From Liolophura sinensis (taxonomy: Eukaryota; Mollusca; Polyplacophora; Chitonida; Chitonidae): a stretch of DNA of 64,000 bases. Below are positions 13,810 through 24,343 of this stretch, piece by piece. The stretch is taken from NCBI RefSeq assembly GCF_032854445.1, contig NC_088299.1, forward strand, positions 4,251,001 to 4,315,000. The letters are read 5' to 3'. Every line of letters starts with the position of its first letter. The stretch's first letter is position 1. The translations under genes were made by a program, and so were the position numbers. The notes below the pieces were generated by a model. It did no database searches. It was not told the DNA's origin and saw nothing but the letters and a program-made list of their open reading frames with translations.

Positions 13810-14070
13810 GCTGATTGAGGCATTGGCTAGTACAGCATTCACCGCTGCACAGGTGCGTGTTTTAATGGCCATGGACTTAACAACTATTCGGAACGGCTTT
13901 CAACAATGTGTTACATAGAGGCGAGCTGCCATACGGCAAACAAGTCCAGGACGCAGATCTCTGCAAACACATGGTAGGCTGAGGGAACAATTTACTGGGC
14001 TAAGCTCTTGTTATAGTGAACTAGGGTTGGTGTCCTGATTTGGAACCGGTTATTGAACCCGTTATATGCC

Positions 14071-14262
14071 CCCCCCCCCCCCAACCACCACCCCACTACC
14101 CTCTTAACTCTCATTCCCCGCCCAGCTTCACCCTTCATCAATTTTGGGGCGGAGAAGAAGCCCTGATATCAACAAGAACATTAAAGTATCGTATGTTGCC
14201 TTCCTTAGATTGATAGGCTGTACCAGTGGGACGAGGGGCGGAGGGGCAAGGGGGGGTAGGGG
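14071..14262 (+). other. C-run and G-quadruplex-prone tract
   Basis: A run of about 13 C lies at 14071-14083. Four G-runs lie within 14235-14262 (GGGG, GGGG, a run of seven, GGGG), which meets the usual G-quadruplex pattern on the plus strand. A CpG-rich stretch follows at about 14315-14460. No gene is attached. Confidence 0.5.
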
Positions 14263-14499
14263 CAGGAGTCTCTCTGTGAATCATGAATGTCTATAGTATC
14301 ACCGTAACTTTAGACCATGCCCGAGACGGCCAGACACGGCTCGGCAATAAGTCGCAATTCGGCAATACGGCGTTTCACCATCAACATGGCCGCTCGGCCG
14401 TCGCCTGAACTCGCCATCAGGCTGCGCTGCGCTCGACGTGCAGCTAGCTACCAGCGTTTTAGAGCCACCACATCACACCACCCCGACCCAACGAGAATC

Positions 14500-16798
14500 T
14501 AATTTTATCTTGCAGATAACAAACATAGCTGAGAAATAGGTCGTCAACCAAAGGAAGAAAGTTCTCAGCATGGGTGTTCCGGACATTTTCTGCGCCTTAA
14601 TTTATACATATACCCCATGATGAGAGTTCACCAGATGTGTCTGTGTGAAGATGGGGTTTACGATAATGGCACGTGGAAAACGCCATTAATTATTTGACAA
14701 TGAATGGGTCATATAGTTTGTGCTCTTCGTATATGTGCATGTATGCACGTAGTTCATACTTCAGCGCATTTGTGGCAGTTAATTTATACTTTTGGATATA
14801 GTCATACATGCGTGCAGTTTATGCTCCATTTGATTGTGTGTTGTACACTTATGAACAATGGGTTGCAGAATATAGTTTCTTTAAGAACAATTAGACCTAC
14901 GTAGGCTGCTATATAAATGTTCCACATTATAGTTCCCCATTTCTGGCGAGCCATACATATGTGTATCGTTGGGCATGCCTAAGCAGGCAATATAAAACGT
15001 TGTTGTATGCTTAGGACGTTATCAATAATATCGCTATCGAGTCCACACAAGTCTTGATAAATTGCGACGCCGAATTTGATACTCCATGGGCGTATAGGCT
15101 TTCGCGGACTGAGGCTCTCAAGACAGCTTTTTTCACTTGTATTGATTCGGGGCACGTCTGGAAAGATCGATATAAAGGGAAAGTGTGGTCCGCACCTTGG
15201 CAAGGTGTCATGGCGGACTCAAAGGACTTTATCATGCCTAGGCATATTTTGCGTGGCGCAGCTAGCGATGAATTCTACCTCCTACACGGTGGCCCTGCAG
15301 CATGACACGAGCACTAATGCAGACAATATGCGTTCTACTTTTAAAAGATTTATTTCTTTTCTTTCTTGTCAGCCTATTTATTCATGATGTACAAAGCTAA
15401 ATATACACCTGTGTATAGAGAAAAGAATGAGGAATGGAGAGCCTATGCTCAGTGACATATCTTAAGGCTAGACGTGACCTGGCAAGTCGGCTTTAGATTC
15501 TTGCCACAATGCAACCTGCATGTGGCGAGGCAGTTTACGTGACAAGCGACGTGGCCCAGCCTATCTAGACCAGGCTAAGGCTTGCTGGCTCGAAAAACAC
15601 TCTGTACATATTGCCGACAGGACGTGTTGAAGTATGTTTTTTTGTTATTTTTATACTCAGCCCACATGAAGATCGTTAGCACATATATTAGCCTTGAAAT
15701 TAGCCTATTTGGTCCAGCGACAGATATAAAACAAGCCTATGACGCTGCCATGGATAGCCGTTGCTTATAAGCGAATTCCCGGCGTAAACACACAGGGAAG
15801 CCCAACACAAATCCCCAAACAAAAAGTGTGAAATATTTATAAAACCGGAGTCCTATATTACAGCCGTTCACAAGTGCCTGTCGTCCATCGATCAGTATTG
15901 TGTGTAAGCTGTGTTGTTACATTGACAGGTGGAAAGGATCAAGTTTTCCGCGATAACCTTAAAATGATTCTGTCCCTGAGCCTGTTTGCAAGCAGGATAT
16001 GTGGATTCCTCAGGCCATATATCATATTTTATTTTGTGCGTGTGAAAATAGGGCTAATTTACATTCCCAGTTTTCAAGCTTCTCGTGTTTTCATAACTAG
16101 CATTACCGCCCCCTGATAAGCCATCTCAGTCGGTGTCTCATAAATATTTATACTATGTAATCTCTTCAGCGATCCCCGCTGGCTCCCTCACTGGACGCTT
16201 TATATTACGACCCGTAAGTCCGCGGCGAAGTATCGATCGGCAATTCGTCAGCGACAGGCTGGCCGGCGTAATTACAACTGCGTGTAATGTATATATAACA
16301 CACGATTTATGCAGACTGTGTGAGAGTAATGTCACCTAGCTGCTGGAAATGTTAATTATTCGGTTTCAGATGTCCTTATACAGCTCAGCGAACCCATAAT
16401 TCATGGTGGAAAAAGCAATGTTAGCCAACCATATGATCTCGTGCAATTCCGTAGCTATGAAAACAGTATAGCTTTCCCTTGCAGACCATCTCCACATTCG
16501 AATTCACCCAAGCTCCCATAACACCGCCCAGTGCTGTTCTGTTCGTCTTACGGAGTTCGTGCGTAAGACAGGTTATAATGGTTGAGCGAATTCGAATATT
16601 CCTTCAAGAGTGGCCTCCCTTGTTTCTAGTTTTTCATCATTTATCAGCCATCAATTTCGGGATTCCAAAGCGTACAAATACATTTATTGTTATGCTTCCC
16701 GGTATCGATTAATATGTACAGAATTGTTCTGTTGGATAATGGAAACAAATGCCATTCTTGGGACGAATTAAACCAAGAACGCAGAGGAATCTTTTAAA
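14500..16798. other. Non-coding stretch
   Basis: No recognisable exon is seen. The missing 5' exons of the deacetylase gene were searched for here and not found. The open frames at 15054-15387 resemble no known protein and have no supporting splice context. Confidence 0.35.
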
Positions 16799-17052
16799 TT
16801 TATTTATTTCATTGGTGCTTTACGCTGTACCGGTACTTAAGAATATTTCACCTGTACGATGACGGTCAGCATTATGGTGGAAGGAAACCGGACAGAGCCC
16901 GGGGGAAACCCACGATCATCTGTAGGTTGTTGGCAGACCGTTTTCACGTACGGCCGGAGAAGAATCCAGCATGAGCTGGGCTTGAACTCACAGCGACCGC
17001 ATTGGTGAGAGGCTCCTGGGTCAGTCTGCCGCGCTGGCGTGCTAACCACCTC
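16799..17052 (-). repeat. SINE-1 copy, nearly full length
   Basis: Contains the tail, body and tRNA-like head in reverse orientation, including 'actcacagcgaccgcattgg'. The head end is degenerate ('gcgctggcgtgctaaccacc'). Confidence 0.8.
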
Positions 17053-17214
17053 GACCTATTCTAAAATAGACATGTACCTGCTGCCCCCGATCACGTAGAA
17101 AGGCGTCTGATCTCGAATGCACCTCGACCACGGTTCCCAATCCTTTAAATATTTTCATATATATCAACAGATCCATATATGTGTGCGCATGCTTTATTTT
17201 GATTCATGTCGAAA

Positions 17215-17365
17215 GGCGATGGGTCGTGACTCAGTGAGTAAGGCGCTACTTCTGACCATAAGGCACACGATGTACGCGAGTTCAATCCTGGGCTGAGGCA
17301 GGGGACTTGTAGATTCCCCTATTTTCGCTGTTCGGGCAGCCTTGTTGGAAAATAAACGGCTGAAG
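17215..17365 (+). repeat. Third tRNA-headed SINE (SINE-3)
   Basis: The sequence 'tgactcagtgag' matches a Pol III A box, and 'gagttcaatcctg' about 50 bp later matches a B box. A non-tRNA body follows ('ctgttcgggcagccttgttgg'). Without acceptor-stem pairing it is a SINE head, not a working tRNA gene. It abuts a family-R retroelement tail. Confidence 0.5.
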
Positions 17366-17369
17366 ATGT

Positions 17370-17885
17370 CGGTTTGCGCAGTCTTAAATTAGTCGACGAC
17401 CGCTTTACATCCATTCACAATTTCACAAGATACTACTTCAAAATCTGGAGTGCCAATAAATATCATTCAATCAAACGCCTTCACTCTTTGTTTCTTCAGT
17501 TTTACAATGACTACAATTCTCTTGTAAGTAAACATGGACACATCATGATTGCGTCTAATTCCGCTTAACCCAAGGATAGAGGCCGTACATTCATCGTTTT
17601 GAACTAGCACGCCACGTTGGATATATGAACACTTGCAATCAAAGCGCAACTCATACATATTTTATCAACGATAACTTATATACTAGCATAGTACACGATT
17701 TGAATACTGAATTCACTCATTCGCCTACAACATTCCTTGCGTATTTTCCAACATCATGACATAATTTTCGTACTTTATACACTTTCTTAGTTCTTTAATA
17801 ATTTGTGTTAAACGTCGTTTTGGGAATTCGCCTTGCGATTATTGACCTGGAACGTCCATTTTGATTGGCGACCGGTAGGCCTATA
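17370..17885 (+). repeat. Family R retroelement tail
   Basis: The frame near 17460-17560 still encodes a phrase with FYNDYNSLVSKHG, matching FYNEYNSLVRKYG in the inverted copy at 30.8 kb. Shared non-coding 3' sequence follows, ending in 'ttattgacctggaacgtcc'. It is decayed. Confidence 0.6.
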
Positions 17886-18001
17886 CGAATGTTTGTTTGA
17901 CGCATAAATCCGATGACTTTCGTCTCTTGATGCCGTCTTAAAAACATCCAGCAAACCCGCTTTTGATCTGGTCTCTTGTATCGTGTTGATTTTTTTTCCA
18001 G

Positions 18002-21000
18002 GAGCGAGCACATTTCTGGGACTAAAGAAGTTCATAGCTGATCGTAGTCACACGCGACTGCTCGCCTTTCTCCACATCGCCTCTCATGGGCTGGCCGCCG
18101 CCGGGTGTTCAGGGGGAGGTAAGTCATTCATGCTGATCCATTCATACCAGACATCTTTAACCGTTTCCGAGTTAATAACGGCGGTACTACCAAGAAAAAA
18201 CATTTGACACGTAGTTAAATTTAATGTTTTTTGGTACGGTTCCTACATCGAATACGTTCGGGGGATGATACTGTGAACTGTAGATAGGCCTATATTTATG
18301 AGTATAGCTCAAGGATACTAGCACCCTCTATTAAGTAAACTTCCGCATTTTCCTCGTGTAGCCCAAAACATTGAACAAATAGGCGTATGTATATGTATTC
18401 TAAAAGCGAAAACAGTTCTGATTTCAAAAATGCTGAAATTATTTTTTAACTTTTTGTATTAGTGAAAATAAAGAGAAAATTGTGAAGAAAATCAGAGCCG
18501 TTTTTCAAAACGATAGTTTTTCGCCAGTTTTTAACATTTTCATAACTTTATTGTCCGAGTACAAGGTTTACCATTAAAAATAAAAAATGGTACCATAGAT
18601 TTAAAGTAATGTTATATTTTTCTGAGTGTCCATTTAAAGTTAAAGTCCTCAAAAAATGTGAAATTTTTGTATTCGTTTTCTACTATGGTATGACCATTTC
18701 CAAATTACCATACGTTCGTCATTGGTCTGATTGTACTGTCTATGCTCTGGTCTTTTGCAATGCTGTCAGTTAACTTATTCACCGGTGCACATATCAATCG
18801 CCATTCATGAATCGTATACAGAAATTCAGCCAATGATATTCATTATTATTGGCATGTCTATGTTCCACATGCACCAATCAAATCTCTTCTCTCAATACAC
18901 AACCTATCCAGCCAGTGGTGGAGAGTCCGAGTCGCTGCACGTGGTGGATATCGACGACTGTGTGAGATGTATCGAGGAGAATCGCGATGTACTGGTAGGG
19001 GTCAAGGTCAGACTCTCCAAAGAGGTCACCAACAAAGGACAACATGAGGCGGAAGTGTTCAGGTAGGAAATGCCGCATGTCATATTCTCTTTTTGTGCAT
19101 GTCGTGTTTTAGCTCATATTTAGCTTTACATTTCTTTTCTAATGTAAGTAATCATTCCTTGTTTAGGAATTTGATTTTTTATTATCCTTTGGGGTTTTAC
19201 GCCGTACTTAAGAATATTTCACTTACTGAGTTATAGCCCATTTCCTGTCTGGGAGAAGATGCACAAAAGCAGCCACTGGATTTCTCTGTGGAGTATTACA
19301 GTAATTGGTTCGTTACTTCAACGAGAACAGGCAGAGTTCAGAATAAGCTTGATCTTTAATCCTGGATGTTAAAAGAAATATATAAAAAATTTGACTGTGT
19401 TTTTAATTTCTTTGTAAGTAGACAATTTAATAGGTTTTTTATTTCATTGTCTCATTGTTTATTGCAAATAATTTCATTGTCTCTCATGTAGTGTGATTTT
19501 TCCACTTTGTGCACTGGACCATGTAATTGTCTTGCTACAGATCGAACATGGTCACCGGTAAAATCATTTATACAATAAAATATTCCAAGTTTGCATGACA
19601 CTCATGTATGTGCCTGTACCGTTATCTCGACGTTTCAGACGTGCGCTAGAAGCTTCAAGTCGGGCTCAGGTTCCTCTGATGACTCACCATTCCTCTTCAT
19701 CCATTCCAGTCCAAAGATCAAGTGAGTTCAGAAACTTTTTTTCGGCAGATAAGTGATGAAAACGATCAAAATGCATTTAAAAATTACTTAAGAAATTTTC
19801 GCTAATGCGATAACGACAAGTCTTATGATTAGAAGTAAGCGGAGTGGCCGGCATAAACCCCCGACCTTTGTCAAGTTAACTTTTCCACATCAAACGACGT
19901 TACTCCGAATTTCTGAAAGTCTATACAACGATTACTAATTACACTATAGTTGGCAAATATGTACAGAGCCTCGGAATCTCTGGCTGTCTAAATCATGGTT
20001 GTGTCTAATTTGGCTGAACCTGTAGGGTTAGAAGCTGTATAAACATCCATGTGTATTGCATGTACATCAGTATGGTTCTTCTATGAACAGTTGCAACCAC
20101 AGTTGCAACCATCAAGAAATTCCAAACTACTCCATGAACAACGAGACATGCCATGAATGGTAATCTTTGCATTTAACGGATTATGTGGCAAGGTGTGACA
20201 GCAACCTGCGGATGGTGGTGGCTTTTCCGCTGGCTCTACCCGGTTTCTTCTCACCATAATGCTGGCTGCCGTCGTATAGATGAAGTATTCTTGATTAACG
20301 GGTACGGCGTAAAACACAATCCAATCAAATAGCGAAATAAATACTTGGCGGAACTGAAGAAGAAATGCGGCTGAAAACGGGCAGTACAATATCCACCTAG
20401 TAATAGTAAAAGCTGTGGAATGGGATATTTCGAGTTTATCCAGCTCAGTGGCATGTCGGGTCCACGCTCAACTGATCATTGTCAAAGACAGTAAAGATGA
20501 TGATCTTAAGAACCCATGAGTGGAACAGAACAAGCCTTAGTCTAGATTACACACATGTCTTACGGCACTGAAATTTGAAGTTCATTACACTGTTGTTGTT
20601 TTTTTTTCAGATTCTGAAGACTTGGGTTGTCCAGGAAGCTTGCGACCCGGAGACATCTACACCCACACCTACCACGGCTTTCCCTCCTCCATCATCGACC
20701 CGTCCAGTCAGGCTGTCTGGTCGGACGTTTGGGAAGCCCGCCGTCGAGGGGTGTTGTTTGATGTTGGCCACGGTCAAGGATCCTTCAGCTGGCCAGTTGC
20801 AGAGCTAGCCGCTAAAGAAGGTTTCTGGCCTGACATTATCAGCACGGACCTGCACACAGGGAATTTCAAGGGACCTGCTTACGACCTCCCGACTGTCATG
20901 ACAAAGTTCCTGGCTATCGGCATGCCCCTTGAAGACGTCGTACGCGCCACAACATGCACGCCGGCCAAAGCTATTGGAAGAGCACACGACATCGGTTCTC

Positions 21001-21197
21001 TAGCCATAGGACACGTGGCAGACATCACAGCTTTAAAGCTTGAAGACTGTGACGTGGCTTTAGAAGACTGTCACGGGCAGCAGAGGAGGGTAAAGCGCAA
21101 CCTATATCCGGTGTCGGTATGGAGGGCTGGGAAACAGTTCCACACGATCAAGTCTTTTCCCTGGCACAGTGCTCTCAAAGAAACCCCCAATCAGTGA
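18002..21197 (+). CDS. Amidohydrolase-family deacetylase (Atu3266/EF_0837-like), C-terminal four exons
   Basis: The readable exons are 18002-18118, 18912-19062, 19639-19721 and 20611-21197 (stop TGA). All have GT-AG borders and matching phases (1, 2, 1), and together they give 312 residues. The fold is a metal-dependent TIM-barrel amidohydrolase. Expected ligands are visible: the lysine in VGVKVRLS (19004-19006, normally carboxylated), His in LMTHH (19685-19687), His in IYTHTYHGF (20664-20666) and Asp in ISTDLHTG (20847-20849). C-terminal motifs such as KFLAIGMPLEDV and GSLAIGHVADIT are typical. Bacterial relatives remove acyl groups from small N- or O-acyl compounds; the animal substrate is unknown. 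About 80-100 N-terminal residues, with the metal-binding HxH, are missing: the first exon starts mid-codon after an acceptor, so upstream exons must exist, but I could not find them. A D-aminoacylase or dihydroorotase-like annotation is less likely. Confidence 0.85.
19190..19223 (-). repeat. SINE-1 fragment in deacetylase intron
   Basis: Only the 'acgccgtacttaagaatat' block of the SINE-1 3' body remains. Confidence 0.5.
19955..20090 (+). repeat. Family R fragment in deacetylase intron
   Basis: Shares 'gtgtctaatttggctgaacc' and 'gttagaagctgtat' with the other family-R tails. It is immediately followed by a SINE-1 copy. Confidence 0.45.
20183..20338 (+). repeat. SINE-1 copy in deacetylase intron
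   Basis: Contains the SINE-1 body with 'caccataatgctggctgccg' and a tail near 20330. It is head-truncated and lies about 270 bp upstream of the last exon. Confidence 0.75.
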
Positions 21198-21550
21198 AAA
21201 GCATTGATAAATATTTGTCTTACATTGGTTTATTCCGAGACTGTATAACTGCTCAATTAGATAAACCACTCTGATCGCCTGATTTTGTGATTTCAAATTT
21301 ATTCATTTAAAAATGGTAATATACGATAAGCGTCACATAACATTACATGGTTTAAGTGTCATAATCGATGCACATTATTAGCGCACGATAAGACGATTAA
21401 AACTATCAAAGTTCCATTAACCAGAATCAACACATTGCCTGTCCAAGACCGGTTTTTAACCCGCACGTCGTATACCCTAGCGATTGAAAGGCATGCACCT
21501 TTAATCACTAGCCTTGAGCACTGGCCGCTCCTCCGTGAGAGATAGGCCTA

Positions 21551-21851
21551 CAAGTAGAGCTGGACCTCGCGTAGGCCTAACGTAAAGGCCTACATGTAGA
21601 GCTGGATCTCACGTAGGCCTAACGTAAAGGCATACATGTAGAGCTGGATCTCACGTAGGCCTAACGTAAAGGCATACATGTAGAGCTGGATCTCACGTAG
21701 GCCTAACGTAAAGGCATACATGTAAAGTTGGATCTCACGCAGGCCTAACGTAAAGGCATACATGTAGAGCTGGATCTCACGTAGCCCTAACGTAATGGCA
21801 TACATGTAGAGCTGGATCTCACGTAGGCCTAACGTAAAGGCATACATGTAC
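21551..21851. repeat. 42-bp minisatellite, about 7 copies
   Basis: The unit includes 'tagagctggatctcacgtag' and 'gcctaacgtaaaggcatacat'. Copies are nearly identical apart from the first and a few base changes. The array lies between the convergent stop codons of the deacetylase (21197) and the sulfotransferase (22031). Because 42 is divisible by 3, the minus strand stays open and encodes a 14-residue period, which is best explained as a by-product of the repeat. Confidence 0.9.
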
Positions 21852-22030
21852 ATCATGCGTTTTCTGAGAGCGAATACGAATGCGCCCCGGCAACACTTTA
21901 ACAAGTCTTATCGGACTTCTTTTATCTGCATTTTCATTATATATTCAGGAGTATTATTAGATTCAGGAGTAATTGGTTACAAAACCGATAAAGGGGACGT
22001 CACTCTAATTTAACAATGACAAAGTAACAG

Positions 22031-24307
22031 CTATCTCCCTTGGTTTTTGCTTGCCTCAAATCGAATGCTCAATTTGGAATCCTTCATTTTGTGAGCAAAC
22101 ATGGCGTCTAACCGCTCCAACTGGCTAACTGTGAACACATTCTTCCAATCTCCGATAATTCCTGAAAATCATAAGACAGTAAAATATCAAACCTATTGAC
22201 AATGATTCTTCCTTATACTTTCTTAATTTCTCACTCATAAATGTAACGGTACACGTATTTAGATTATTGTATTGTACTCGTATTTATTCAACATTAGTGT
22301 AATTAGAAAACCTGTTTACAGAAAATAAAGCATGGCGGGAATAAAGTCACAAAGGGCTTGATCTATCCCGGGAAAGCCCTTATTATTATTATTATTATTT
22401 ATTATTTGACATCGCAGAGTATTTAACCTGTCTAATGACTCAATGTTACCATTTTATTTCAAAAGTCATAGCATCTAGAGCGAAATCGAGATAAGTCCAG
22501 ACAATTTTTTTTTTTTTTTTGGTAATCATAAGAAATGGTTTAAATGTCTCCAACGGAGATGTGGTTTCCTCCCATCATAATGCTGACCGTTGTCGTATAA
22601 GTGACATATTCTTCAGGATGGCGCAAACACCAATGAAATAAACAAATAATAATGGAGATTAGATGTGTGGCAAACGGGAGTCCTTTAATACAACAGTTAT
22701 ACATCTGTTTGATTACCTTTACGGAACATTGTCAGATCTCCATTCCTGTATAATTGTTTTAATTCTTTCTTGGCATGATTATCGTGGTTCTTTTTCATAG
22801 CTGGGAACACAGATCGCTTACAGAGCTGTTCGTAGAAACTTTGGTCTCTGTTCTCGTCAAGAAAATTGCCTAGTCTACGGATTTCTCCCATAAGATCCTG
22901 TAAATGAATGAATGAATGCTTCTGTTTAACGTCGTACTGAACAATTTTTTAAAAACATATGACGACAAGGAGTCATTAGGTGTGTGTACATATACTGCGT
23001 TTTCTTGTGGCAGGGCGAGTCCAATTTTAAAAACTGGTATGACCCGACCCGGCTTTGATCCCGGGCCTCCCGACTTCGGGACGGACGCTCTAACCGTGAG
23101 ATCCTGTAAATGACATTTATACAGTTAATAGAGTTCCAAGTAACACCTCTAAGGGACGTAGAAAGATGATCGATGTATTCAAGGTTTTTTTTTTCAAATC
23201 CACCAACATTTACTGTTACAGTTTTCTTTATAAACCACATAAGAGAAAGAGAAGCATGGTGTGTACCTAGCGGGTGGCTATTGTTGCATGGTTACGTGGA
23301 TGTTGAAAGGCCGCCACGCTCTACATGGCGTGGCATCCATGTAGGCCCCTATCATTCTTCAGGGCGAAATTTGCAATCAGCTGTGAGTTCAAGTCTATCT
23401 CATGCTGGCTTCCTCTCAAGTCATACGTTGGAAGGTCTTCCAGCAATCTGCGGATGGCTGTAGCTCTCCTCCCATCATAATGCTGGCCGCCGTCGTATAA
23501 GTGAAATTTTCTTGAGTGCGGCATAAAACACCAATCAAATAAATAAATAAATAAATATTTTCCCGTGTGCCACAAGTCAGGGAATTAACAATATTGAAAT
23601 GTTATGGTAATTAAAGACATGACCCCCATCCTGGATCCGAGTTTCCCGTGTGATTTATTGTTGTTGTTTCAATACTCATTTACCTAAACAATACCAGTCA
23701 GCTTTATGGGTGGAGGAGACCAAAGTATTCAGGGTTAAACCATCGAGATTTGGCAAGTTACTGACGAACTCTGCCACGTGGAAAGTAAAGATATGCACAT
23801 CATATTGGTGGAAAATCTTTCTCACGAGACAGACGCTGTAATCACTCGGCCCCCGTAGCACGGTCAGGTATGGGTAAAATTTAGACATTGGTGTCATTGA
23901 GGCCTTTTACGATTTTTTTTGTCTCGCGTAAGCAAAAGCTCCATTCGAAATGCTTAAGTCGATCTACCAACCCTGGAACAGTGTTGAAATATAAAATCTG
24001 TGTCACATAAAGCATGATACACGCCTAGAATGGGGTGTTTCAAAGGTTCTTCATGACCGATATGGTTCTTCAAAGAAACTTTTCCTAAAAACAAAGCACT
24101 TTTCCATTGCTATCAACAAGAATATTGCGCTAAGATAAATGTAGCGTAATGTCTTGGTTGATACCCTAACTCATCTAACATTTGGGACAGATATTTTTTT
24201 GTGTTGAAAGTAGAATATTACATTTTTTACCAGTGAAGATATGTGTATGTTGTTCATTGGATGGTATAACCGTGTGAGAAAAGAAGAAACTCGATGCTCC
24301 TGCTACC

Positions 24308-24343
<36 letters not shown>

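Noticed and set aside
15054-15387. Open frames considered as the missing 5' end of the deacetylase
   Set aside because: They contain no HxH metal motif or family sequence and no suitable donor in the phase needed by the exon at 18002.
21551-21851. CRISPR-like array
   Set aside because: Units are contiguous with no unique spacers, and the DNA is eukaryotic.
21590-21904. 104-codon minus-strand frame with a 14-residue repeat
   Set aside because: Explained fully by the 42-bp minisatellite, whose period is a multiple of 3; it sits between two genes with no splice context.
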